Positions 1 to 6,092 of a DNA stretch of 8,994 nucleotides are shown piece by piece. Each line of letters opens with the position of its first letter. Positions within the stretch are counted from its first letter, which is position 1. Both the position numbers and the translations under genes were made by a program. The notes below the pieces were generated by a model. The model did no database searches, was not told where the DNA came from, and worked only from the letters and a program-made list of their open reading frames with translations. The DNA is from an uncultured Clostridia bacterium (GTDB lineage Bacteria > Bacillota > Clostridia > Oscillospirales > Oscillospiraceae): assembly GCA_946539175.1 (NCBI GenBank), contig CAMNHH010000094.1:1-8994 (forward strand). Reading direction: 5' to 3'.

Positions 1-2
1 CC

Positions 3-1328
3 TCCGACATCCGCTCCATGTGCTGCCGTCTGCGTCTGGACCTGCGCGAGCTGCGGAAAAAGTCCGGCGGCTTCTTCGGCTCCGGCGAGTCCACGGGCTC
101 CGTGGGCGTCGTGACCATTAACCTGCCCCGCATCGCCTACCAGGCCGCCGACGAGGCGGACTTCTACAAGCGCCTGGACCGGCTCATGGACATCGCGGCC
201 CGCTCCCTGAAGATCAAGCGCGACGTCATCACCAAGCTGCTGGAGGGCGGCCTGTATCCCTACACCAAGCGCTACCTGGGCACCTTCGCCAACCACTTCT
301 CCACCATCGGCCTCATCGGCATGAACGAGATGGGCCTCAACGCCAAGTGGCTCCGCAAGGACATGACCCACCCCGAGACCCAGGAGTTCTCCAAGCAAGT
401 GCTGAACCACATGCGCGAGCGCCTGTCCGACTACCAGGAGAAATACGGCGACCTCTACAACCTGGAGGCCACCCCCGCGGAGTCCACCACCTACCGCTTC
501 GCCAAGCACGACAAGAAGGACTTCCCCAACATCATCACCGCCAACATGAACGGCACTCCCTACTACACCAACTCCTCCCACCTGCCCGTGGGCTACACCG
601 AGGACGTGTTCTCCGCCCTGGATATCCAGGACGAGCTGCAGACCCTCTATACCTCCGGCACCGTCTTCCACGCCTTCCTGGGCGAGAAGCTGCCGGACTG
701 GAAGGCCGCGGCCAAGCTGGTGCGGAAGATTGCCGAGAACTACAAGCTGCCCTACTACACCCTGTCTCCCACCTACTCCGTCTGCCCGGATCACGGCTAC
801 CTGGCCGGCGAGCAGTATACCTGCCCCCACTGCGGCAAGAAGACCGAGGTCTACTCCCGCATCACCGGCTACTACCGGCCCGTGCAGAACTGGAACGACG
901 GCAAGGCCCAGGAGTTCAAGGATCGGAAGGTCTACGACGTGGGCGGCTCCATGCTCCACCGCTTCCATGAGCCCCTGAGCGCCGCCGCGGCCCCCTCCGC
1001 CGCCCCCTCCGCCGTCAGGCTGGAGACCGTAGGGGCCGATGCCCACATCGGCCCTGCTGCCGAGGCTGCCGCTCCTGCTGCGGAAGCTTCCCCCAACGGC
1101 CTCATCCTCTTCACCACCTCCACCTGTCCCAAGTGCGTCATGGCCAAGAAGTTCCTGGCCGACGCGGGCATCGCCTATGAGACCGTGGTGGTAGACCGGA
1201 GCCCCGAGCTGGCCAGGCAGTACGGCGTCCGCCAGGCCCCCACGCTGCTGGTGCTGGAGAACGGCAAGGAAGTCCAGCGGATCGAAAACCCCTCCAACAT
1301 CCGCCGCTTCTGCGAGGAGCAGAGCTGA
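3..1328 (+). CDS. nrdD: Anaerobic (class III) ribonucleoside-triphosphate reductase, C-terminal part, with fused redoxin domain
   Basis: The 5' end is cut off by the window; the frame is open from base 3 and stops with TGA at 1326-1328. Class III reductases make dNTPs from NTPs using a glycyl radical installed by the activase NrdG. Residues here are numbered from the ATG at 18, which is an internal Met. Visible are the family segment SMCCRLRLDLREL, whose Cys pair probably includes the finger-loop catalytic cysteine, and GVVTINLPR. A zinc-binding knot has C256, H259, C269 and C272, and the glycyl-radical loop is RITGYYR with Gly284. NrdD normally ends soon after this. Here a roughly 40-residue Ala/Pro/Ser-rich linker (321-360) leads to a thioredoxin-fold domain of about 76 residues with a CPKC redox motif (C370, C373) and a QAPT cis-Pro motif, like glutaredoxin/NrdH. 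I infer that the fused domain supplies reducing electrons. No nrdG follows; a terminator begins 12 bases after the stop. Confidence 0.96.
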   Translation, partial: SDIRSMCCRLRLDLRELRKKSGGFFGSGESTGSVGVVTINLPRIAYQAADEADFYKRLDRLMDIAARSLKIKRDVITKLLEGGLYPYTKRYLGTFANHFSTIGLIGMNEMGLNAKWLRKDMTHPETQEFSKQVLNHMRERLSDYQEKYGDLYNLEATPAESTTYRFAKHDKKDFPNIITANMNGTPYYTNSSHLPVGYTEDVFSALDIQDELQTLYTSGTVFHAFLGEKLPDWKAAAKLVRKIAENYKLPYYTLSPTYSVCPDHGYLAGEQYTCPHCGKKTEVYSRITGYYRPVQNWNDGKAQEFKDRKVYDVGGSMLHRFHEPLSAAAAPSAAPSAVRLETVGADAHIGPAAEAAAPAAEASPNGLILFTTSTCPKCVMAKKFLADAGIAYETVVVDRSPELARQYGVRQAPTLLVLENGKEVQRIENPSNIRRFCEEQS

Positions 1329-1340
1329 TCAGAAAAAAAG

Positions 1341-1370
1341 AGCCAGGCAGCCATTCGCGGCTGCCTGGCT
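1341..1370. terminator. Bidirectional intrinsic terminator between nrdD and the DUF3783 gene
   Basis: A perfect 12-bp inverted repeat, AGCCAGGCAGCC (1341-1352) and GGCTGCCTGGCT (1359-1370), encloses a 6-base loop. On the minus strand the stem is followed by CTTTTTTTCT (complement of 1331-1340), a strong U-tract, and it begins 6 bases after the DUF3783 stop codon. On the plus strand the tract after the stem is weaker (TTGCGTC, with TTTTT only at 1384-1388). It therefore probably works best for the minus-strand operon while also limiting nrdD read-through. Confidence 0.88.
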
Positions 1371-1376
1371 TTGCGT

Positions 1377-1784
1377 CTATTGCTTTTTCTGCCCGTGCTG
1401 CAGGATGTAGTCCCGTTCCCGGGACAGCTCCGTGCGGAGCCGGGCTCCGTCCCAGTGGATATTGGTGGGGGTCACCATGGCCTTCAGGGCCACGGGAGGC
1501 AGACCCCGGTCCCGGAAGAACTGGAGCAGATCCCCCAGCATCCGATCCCGGAAGGCGAACATCACCAGCATCTCCTCCCTGGGGCCGCCGTCGGGGAGCT
1601 CCGTCGGGCGGCGGGCAAAGCCGGGCAGCTCCAAAAGCGCTCCCAGGGGCTGGTTCCAGTCCCGGGGCGAAACCTCCAGCGCCCGGATCTCCGAGGCGTG
1701 GAGCCAGCTCTTGACGGCGGCCAGCCGCCCCGGGTCCGTGAAGCCGTAGAGCAGCACCGTGGGCCGGGGAAGCAGTTCTGTCAT
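1377..1784 (-). CDS. DUF3783 domain-containing protein
   Basis: A 135-residue soluble protein with no signal peptide or membrane segment. The C-terminal half resembles the DUF3783 family as I remember it: a MLVMFAF strand, an amphipathic segment LGDLLQFFRDRGLPP, then a VALKAMVTPTN...W block and a helical LRTELSRERDYI tail. The N-terminal part (PTVLLYGFTD followed by an Ala/Leu helix) looks like the start of a small alpha/beta domain. The function of this family is not known to me. The ATG (1782-1784) overlaps the TGA of the upstream HAD gene as ATGA. It has its own good ribosome binding site, AAAAGGAGGG, 6 bases upstream. It is the last gene of a three-gene operon and is followed by a strong terminator. 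The family call rests on recalled sequence pattern only. Confidence 0.82.
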   Translation of the reverse strand: MTELLPRPTVLLYGFTDPGRLAAVKSWLHASEIRALEVSPRDWNQPLGALLELPGFARRPTELPDGGPREEMLVMFAFRDRMLGDLLQFFRDRGLPPVALKAMVTPTNIHWDGARLRTELSRERDYILQHGQKKQ

Positions 1785-2647
1785 AGGGAGCCCTCCTTTT
1801 GAAAAATCAGTTCTTCGATGCCCCGGGCCACGCCGCTTTCGTCGCAGGAGGCGGTGATCCGGTCCGCGGCGGCCTTGAGCTCCGGGGCGGCGTTGGCCAT
1901 GGCCACGCCGATCCCGGCGGCCCGCAGCATCGTCAGATCGTTGAGATCGTCCCCGAAGGCCGCGGTCCCGGCCCGCTCGATGCCCAGCAGCTCCGCCAGA
2001 CGGGTCAGGGCCAGCCCCTTCTGGGCCTCCTTCAGATTGATCTCCACGTTCCGGGGGATGGAGCTGGTGATTGCCAGATCCGGGAAGCGCCTGGCCAACT
2101 CCTCCATGCTCCGCAGCCGCAGCGCCGGGTCCAGGAAAAAGCTCTGGACCTTCTGAACCCCGTGCCGGACCTGGGCCAGGTGGGCCTTCAGCTCGGGCAC
2201 CGGGCTCCGCAGCTTTTGCAGCATCTCCAGACTGTGGCGGTGAGGGGCGTAATCCGCCGCCCGGTCATAGTGGGCCTGGCTCATCCAGCCCCAGTCATCC
2301 ATGTAGCAGTCGTAGATCACGGGCAGCGTATCCAGATATTCCATCACCTCCACGGCCCGCTGCCAGCTCAGCTCCGCCCGAAAAACGGGCCGGCCGGTCC
2401 GAACGTCGTAGATCTGGGCGCCGTTGATGGCAATGGCGTAGTGGAGGAAGGGGAGGCTCCGGACGCTCTCCGGGATGGCCCCGTAAAAGCGCCCCGTGGC
2501 GGGCACCAGCTCGATGCCCAGCTCCGCCGCCCGGGTCAGGGCAAGCAGGTTTTCCCGGGTCAGGCGCTTGTCCGTGGTGAGCAGTGTGCCGTCCAGGTCA
2601 AAGGCGATCAGCTTCACGGGGGAGGTCTGGGAGGCGGCTTGGCTCAT
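1781..2647 (-). CDS. Cof-type HAD-IIB family hydrolase (sugar/nucleotide phosphatase-like)
   Basis: A 288-residue haloacid dehalogenase-superfamily phosphatase, within the usual Cof/YidA-type size of about 260-290. Motif I is FDLDGTLL, with nucleophile D17 and acid/base D19. ATGRFYG near residue 50 fits motif II. Motif IV is GDDLNDLTML (about 232-241), giving the Mg2+-binding aspartates. The region between them matches the type IIB cap. These enzymes hydrolyse small phosphorylated metabolites such as sugar phosphates, FMN or PLP; the substrate cannot be told from sequence. The ATG at 2645-2647 overlaps the TGA of the MBL gene (ATGA). The upstream sequence has only a weak SD (GGTGGTGA), so initiation probably depends on translational coupling. 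The stop in turn overlaps the DUF3783 start. Confidence 0.94.
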   Translation of the reverse strand: MSQAASQTSPVKLIAFDLDGTLLTTDKRLTRENLLALTRAAELGIELVPATGRFYGAIPESVRSLPFLHYAIAINGAQIYDVRTGRPVFRAELSWQRAVEVMEYLDTLPVIYDCYMDDWGWMSQAHYDRAADYAPHRHSLEMLQKLRSPVPELKAHLAQVRHGVQKVQSFFLDPALRLRSMEELARRFPDLAITSSIPRNVEINLKEAQKGLALTRLAELLGIERAGTAAFGDDLNDLTMLRAAGIGVAMANAAPELKAAADRITASCDESGVARGIEELIFQKEGSL

Positions 2648-3291
2648 AGCAGCTTCACCACCCGGATGGCGGGGTCCACGGCCTGGGCGAAGCGATGGAA
2701 ATCCGCAGGACTTCCGGCCACGCTGCCGTAGTGGATGGGGGCCACGGCCCGGGGCTTCATCCGGTTCACCAGGGCTGCAGCCTCCGGGGCGTCCATGGTG
2801 TACTTGCCGCCGATGGGCAGCAGGGCCAGGTCGCAGCGCACGGCGGCGGCCTCGGCTGTGGCGTCGGTGTCCCCGGCCACATAGACCCGCAGTCCCTCCA
2901 CCGTCAGCACGTAACCCACCCAGGCATTTTCTCTGGGGTGGAAGGGCTTGGCGGGGTTGTAGGCGGCCACCGCCTCAAAGGGCTGGCCCCAGGCCTCGCC
3001 CCGGTCCCCGGGCCGGACCTGCAGCACCGGGCGCCCCTTGGTGACGGCGGCGGTGCTTCTGGCGCAGGAGGCGGGCAGCACGAAGCGGGTTTCAGGCTTG
3101 CCGACCTTCTCCGTGTCCTCGGGGGAGCAGTGGTCAAAATGGTCGTGGGTGTAGAAGATCAGATCCGCGTCGTGGGGGGCATCCTCCAGCCGGAAGGGAT
3201 CCACGTAGATCACCCGCCCGGCGGCCTCCAGCCGCAGGCTGCTGTGGGTGTTCACCCGAATGTGCTGTAAGAGCTGATCAATGCGTTCCAT
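2644..3291 (-). CDS. MBL-fold metallo-hydrolase
   Basis: A 215-residue metallo-beta-lactamase-fold protein of the UlaG/UPF0173-like single-domain type. The metal motif is THDHFDHCSPED, with H49, H51, D53 and H54. A downstream metal ligand lies in VAGDTDAT (D141), and a late histidine in APIHYGSV (H187). The N-terminus (VNTHSSLRLEAAGRVIYVDPF) matches the opening strands of the fold and also carries the HSS segment common in this group. The protein is cytoplasmic with no signal sequence. Members hydrolyse varied substrates (lactones, phosphodiesters, thioesters), so no substrate is assigned. It is the first gene of the operon, with ribosome binding site AGGAAAGGAG about 9 bases before ATG and a promoter close upstream. 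Its stop overlaps the HAD start. Confidence 0.94.
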   Translation of the reverse strand: MERIDQLLQHIRVNTHSSLRLEAAGRVIYVDPFRLEDAPHDADLIFYTHDHFDHCSPEDTEKVGKPETRFVLPASCARSTAAVTKGRPVLQVRPGDRGEAWGQPFEAVAAYNPAKPFHPRENAWVGYVLTVEGLRVYVAGDTDATAEAAAVRCDLALLPIGGKYTMDAPEAAALVNRMKPRAVAPIHYGSVAGSPADFHRFAQAVDPAIRVVKLL

Positions 3292-3319
3292 TTGCGGGGC
3301 TCCTTTCCTGTTTTTGAAT

Positions 3320-3348
3320 ATGATACCACGATTTTTGATGCTTGTAAA
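3320..3348 (-). promoter_or_regulatory. Sigma-A-type promoter of the MBL-HAD-DUF3783 operon
   Basis: On the minus strand there is a -35 TTTACA (complement of 3343-3348), a 17-base spacer and a -10 TATCAT (complement of 3320-3325). The predicted start is near 3313, giving a short leader of about 20 bases that contains the ribosome binding site of the MBL gene. Confidence 0.75.
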
Positions 3349-3355
3349 GGAAAAA

Positions 3356-3382
3356 ACGCCTTGCTTCCCCGCCGGAAGGCGT
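3356..3382. repeat. Inverted repeat ACGCCTT / AAGGCGT within the promoter
   Basis: A perfect 7-bp inverted repeat, ACGCCTT (3356-3362) and AAGGCGT (3376-3382), is separated by 13 bases. It covers the first bases of the -35 and most of the spacer of the plus-strand promoter, and lies just upstream of the divergent minus-strand promoter. It could be a repressor operator. Read on the minus strand it is followed by TTTTTT (complement of 3350-3355 region), so it could instead be a weak terminator for antisense transcripts. Confidence 0.5.
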
Positions 3383-3390
3383 GATATAAT
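3361..3390 (+). promoter_or_regulatory. Sigma-A-type promoter of the membrane-protein gene
   Basis: A -35 TTGCTT (3361-3366), an 18-base spacer and a perfect -10 TATAAT (3385-3390), preceded by TGA so that it forms an extended -10 (TGATATAAT). Transcription should start near 3397. The ribosome binding site AAGGGGGGA (3405-3413) sits 6 bases before the ATG at 3420. An inverted repeat overlaps the -35 and spacer (see separate entry). Confidence 0.78.
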
Positions 3391-3419
3391 GAAGCGGAGA
3401 AACGAAGGGGGGACGGCCT

Positions 3420-3995
3420 ATGGACCGTATGATCAACGCCCTGATCGCCGGACTGACGGCCGGCGTGACGCTGTACTTCTGCCGGGAGGAGGGGCGGCTC
3501 AGCGGGAAGCGGCTCCGCCGGGCCCTGCGCTACTTTACGGTGCAGAGCAATCTGCTCTGCGCCGTCGGGGCCCTGTGCCTGTGTGTCTGGCCGGAGGCCC
3601 CCTGGGCCTGGCTTCTGAAGTACGTCGGCACGGCGGCGGTGACGGTGACCATGCTGACGGTATTCCTCTACCTCTGGCCCGCGGTGGGCAGCCTGAAGCC
3701 TCTGATGGAGGGGGCGGACCTGTATATGCATCTGGTGACGCCTCTGCTGGCCCTGCTGAGCTTCTGCCTCTGGGAACGCCGGGGCCTGGGCCTGGGTACG
3801 GCTTTGCTGGGCCTGCTGCCTGTGCTGCTCTATGCCGGGCTCTACGGCTACCAGATCCTGCTGCAGCGGCCGGAGCGCCGCTGGGAGGACTTCTACGGCT
3901 TCAACCGGGGCGGCAAGTGGTATCTGGCCGCCTGCGCCATGCTGCTGGGGAACCTGCTGATCTGCCTGGGGCTCTGGGGGCTGCAGCAGCTCTGA
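3420..3995 (+). CDS. Uncharacterised integral membrane protein, six predicted TM segments (Pr6Pr-like)
   Basis: A 191-residue very hydrophobic protein. Six likely membrane helices lie at about 4-20, 43-57, 66-88, 101-118, 124-146 and 167-187. Motifs that look conserved are FTVQSNLL before TM2, LYMHLVTPLLALLSF in TM4, and DFYGFNRGG just before TM6. The pattern, a Thr/Gln/Asn-containing start of TM2 and a His/Pro in TM4, recalls the Pr6Pr / FAR-17a-AIG1-like membrane families, but I hold that link loosely and assign no function. The positive loop after TM1 (CREEGRLSGKRLRRALR) suggests that side faces the cytoplasm. The gene is a single transcription unit with its own promoter and terminator, divergent from the MBL operon and convergent with the oad operon. 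The start at 3420 is supported by a strong ribosome binding site. Confidence 0.85.
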   Translation: MDRMINALIAGLTAGVTLYFCREEGRLSGKRLRRALRYFTVQSNLLCAVGALCLCVWPEAPWAWLLKYVGTAAVTVTMLTVFLYLWPAVGSLKPLMEGADLYMHLVTPLLALLSFCLWERRGLGLGTALLGLLPVLLYAGLYGYQILLQRPERRWEDFYGFNRGGKWYLAACAMLLGNLLICLGLWGLQQL

Positions 3996-4008
3996 AGGAA
4001 TGAACAAA

Positions 4009-4046
4009 ACGCGCGCGCCGCGAAGCTGCGGCACGCGCGTATGTTT
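4009..4046. terminator. Bidirectional intrinsic terminator between the membrane-protein gene and oadB
   Basis: A 13-bp stem with one C-A mismatch, ACGCGCGCGCCGC (4009-4021) and GCGGCACGCGCGT (4028-4040), has loop GAAGCT. On the plus strand it is followed by ATGTTTTTT (to 4049). On the minus strand it is followed by TTTTG (complement of 4004-4008). It lies between two convergent stop codons (3995 and 4057) and probably serves both, better for the plus strand. Confidence 0.85.
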
Positions 4047-4056
4047 TTTGGTGTGA

Positions 4057-5283
4057 TCAGCCGCCGAAGACCTTCAGCAGGAAGCCGGCCGCGATGGCGG
4101 AGCCGATGACGCCGGCCACATTGGGGCCCATGGCGTGCATCAGCAGGAAGTTCTTGGGGTTCGCCTTCTGGCCCTCGATCTGGGACACACGGGCCGCCAT
4201 GGGAACGGCGGAGACGCCGGCGGAGCCGATCAGGGGGTTGATCTTGCCGCCCGTGACCTTGTACATGATCTTGGCCACCAGCAGACCGCCCACGGTGGAG
4301 AAGCAGAAGGCCAGCAGGCCCAGCACCACGATCAGGATGGTCTGGAGGGTCAGGAACTGGGAGCCCGCCATGGTGGCGCCCACGGAAATGCCCAGGAACA
4401 CGGTGATGATGTTCATCAGCGCGTTCTGCACGGTGTCGCTCAGACGCTCGGTGACGCCGCACTCCCGCCACAGGTTGCCCAGCATCAGACAGCCGATCAG
4501 AGGAGCGGTGGAGGGCAGCAGCAGGACGCAGAAGATGGTGACCACGATGGGGAAGATGATCTTCTCGGTCTTGGTGACCTCACGGGCCTGGGTCATGACC
4601 ACCTCCCGCTCCTTCTTGGTGGTGAGGAGCTTCATGATGGGAGGCTGGATCATGGGGATCAGGGCCATGTAGGAGTAGGCCGCGATGGCGATGGCGCCCA
4701 GAAGCTCGGGGGCCAGCTTGGTGGTCAGATAGATGGCGGTGGGGCCGTCGGCACCGCCGATGATGCCGATGGAGGCCGCCTGGTTGCCGGTGAAGAAGCC
4801 GGAGGCGGAGGCGCCGAAGAAGGCCAGGAACACGCCCAGCTGGGCGGCAGCGCCCAGGATCAGGGAGGAGGGACGGGCAATCAGGGGACCGAAGTCGGTC
4901 ATGGCGCCCACGCCCATGAAGATCAGGGAGGGGTACAGACCCGCCTTGACGCCGATGTAGAGGATGTCCAGGAAGCCGGCGTTCTTCAGAATGTAGCCGT
5001 AGCTGTGATAGTTGGCGCTGTTGGCGTCCAGGAACTCATTCCAGAGATTGGGATGGTACAGGGCGTCGGCCTCGGTGAGGCCTACGAAGTAGGAGACGTT
5101 CACCAGCAGGCAGCCGAAGGCAATACCCACCAGCAGCAGAGGCTCGAACTTCTTCTTGATGCCCAGGTACAGCAGCACGCAGGCGATGACGATCATCACC
5201 GCGTTCTGCCAGCCGCCGTTCTGGAAGAAGCCGGCAAAGCCGGATTCCCCAAGCAGCTTTTTCAGGGTTTCAACAATATCCAT
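4057..5283 (-). CDS. oadB: Sodium ion-translocating decarboxylase subunit beta
   Basis: A 408-residue polytopic membrane protein, within the normal OadB/GcdB/MmdB size. This subunit removes CO2 from carboxybiotin and couples that to Na+ export across the cytoplasmic membrane. Family signatures are GVGAMTDFGPLIARP (about 124-138), GIIGGADGPTAIYLT (173-187) with D179 matching the essential Na+/proton aspartate of characterised OadB, YSYMALIPMIQPPIMKLL (203-220), LIGCLMLGNLWRECGV and NPLIGSAGVSAVPMAARV (349-366). The C-terminus (HAMGPNVAGVIGSAIAAGF) is complete. The same family serves oxaloacetate, glutaconyl-CoA and methylmalonyl-CoA decarboxylases; the neighbouring alpha chain points to oxaloacetate. 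It is the last gene of the operon, 13 bases after the biotin-carrier gene, with SD GAGGGAGGG 6 bases before ATG. Confidence 0.96.
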   Translation of the reverse strand: MDIVETLKKLLGESGFAGFFQNGGWQNAVMIVIACVLLYLGIKKKFEPLLLVGIAFGCLLVNVSYFVGLTEADALYHPNLWNEFLDANSANYHSYGYILKNAGFLDILYIGVKAGLYPSLIFMGVGAMTDFGPLIARPSSLILGAAAQLGVFLAFFGASASGFFTGNQAASIGIIGGADGPTAIYLTTKLAPELLGAIAIAAYSYMALIPMIQPPIMKLLTTKKEREVVMTQAREVTKTEKIIFPIVVTIFCVLLLPSTAPLIGCLMLGNLWRECGVTERLSDTVQNALMNIITVFLGISVGATMAGSQFLTLQTILIVVLGLLAFCFSTVGGLLVAKIMYKVTGGKINPLIGSAGVSAVPMAARVSQIEGQKANPKNFLLMHAMGPNVAGVIGSAIAAGFLLKVFGG

Positions 5284-5296
5284 GCCGAACCCTCCC

Positions 5297-5683
5297 TCAG
5301 GCGATCACAACCAGAGCCGCGCCGGTATCCACCTTGTCGCCGACCTTGGTGACCACCTGGGCCACGGTGCCGTCCTTGGGAGAGACGATCTCGTTCTCCA
5401 TCTTCATGGCCTCCAGGATCACCAGGATCTGACCGGCCTTGACGGCGTCGCCCTGCTTGACCTCGACCTTCAGAATGTTGCCGGGCATGGGGGCGTTGAC
5501 GGTCTCACCGGCGGCCAGAGAGGCGGGGGCGGCGGGAGCGGGAGCAGCGGCGGGAGCGGCGGCAGGGGCAGCGGAGGCGGCGGGAGCGGGGGCATAGGCC
5601 TCGTACTCGTCCAGCAGCATGGCCTTGCCGGCCTCCACCTCCACCTCATAGGTGCGGTTGTTCAAAGTGACCTTATATTTCAT
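5297..5683 (-). CDS. Biotin carboxyl carrier subunit of the decarboxylase
   Basis: A 128-residue biotin/lipoyl-attachment protein that shuttles carboxyl groups from the carboxyltransferase (OadA) to the membrane decarboxylase (OadB). The N-terminal beta segment MKYKVTLNNRTYEVEVE is followed by an Ala/Pro linker (about 31-57, almost only A, P and S). The biotinyl domain (about 60-128) carries EAMKMEN with the biotinylated lysine at K94. In classical enterobacterial OadA this domain is fused to the alpha chain; here it is a separate chain, as in GcdC-type systems. The gene starts one base after the oadG stop. Its SD, TAAGGAGGT (5692-5700), lies inside the end of oadG, so the two are tightly coupled. 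The linker DNA is a GC-rich imperfect repeat (GGCGGGAGC units). Confidence 0.95.
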   Translation of the reverse strand: MKYKVTLNNRTYEVEVEAGKAMLLDEYEAYAPAPAASAAPAAAPAAAPAPAAPASLAAGETVNAPMPGNILKVEVKQGDAVKAGQILVILEAMKMENEIVSPKDGTVAQVVTKVGDKVDTGAALVVIA

Positions 5684-5684
5684 C

Positions 5685-6080
5685 TTATTTGACCTCCTTA
5701 ATGGACTTGAAGCGCAGCTCGTTCAGGGGCTTGCCCATCTGATCGGCCACAATGGCCATGATCATAGCGGCTTCCTTGTCGGGTACGTCGAAGCGCTTGA
5801 CCTCACCGGCGGTACCGGGGGCCACGGGCTTCTTAGGCTCCTTGGCAGGGGCGGCAGGCGCGTTGGCTGCCTTGGGCATGGCCTTGGCGTTCCGGGCAGC
5901 CTCCGCCAAGGCGGCCTTCCGGGCCGCCATGGACTTGAAGACGGCGCCCATGATGTACACGATGGCCATCAGGACCAGCAGCCCCATGAAGACCACGGCG
6001 TAGCCCAAAACCGCGGTAAGCACCGTGTCGCCAAAGGGAAGCATGGTGCCGGAGGCGGCAACATCCATCATAATCTGCAT
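5685..6080 (-). CDS. oadG: OadG-family small membrane subunit of the sodium-pumping decarboxylase
   Basis: A 131-residue protein with one transmembrane helix (about 20-48, TVLTAVLGYAVVFMGLLVLM onward). A charged Ala-rich helix follows (50-67), then an Ala/Pro/Lys linker (70-95), and a conserved-looking C-terminal block, RFDVPDKEAAMIMAIVADQM onward (96-130). In characterised complexes this subunit anchors and assembles the alpha/biotin parts onto the beta subunit. It is longer than the roughly 80-residue enterobacterial OadG. The C-terminal block is typical of Clostridia sodium-pump gamma/delta chains. The start is supported by SD AAGGAGGA, complement of 6087-6094, 6 bases before ATG. That SD overlaps the oadA stop codon. 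Confidence 0.9.
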   Translation of the reverse strand: MQIMMDVAASGTMLPFGDTVLTAVLGYAVVFMGLLVLMAIVYIMGAVFKSMAARKAALAEAARNAKAMPKAANAPAAPAKEPKKPVAPGTAGEVKRFDVPDKEAAMIMAIVADQMGKPLNELRFKSIKEVK

Positions 6081-6092
6081 GGCGTGTCCTCC

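Noticed and set aside
1799..2731. 310-codon plus-strand frame opposite the HAD and MBL genes
   Set aside because: It spans a gene boundary on the other strand and has antisense-type composition, so it is a shadow.
3252..4034. 260-codon minus-strand frame opposite the membrane-protein gene
   Set aside because: It runs through two promoters and into the terminator hairpin, and the opposite strand has a better start, ribosome binding site and a coherent TM pattern.
4135..5352. 405-codon plus-strand frame opposite oadB
   Set aside because: The product is dominated by Gly, Gln, Asp and His repeats that mirror the codons of a membrane protein. It is not a plausible protein.
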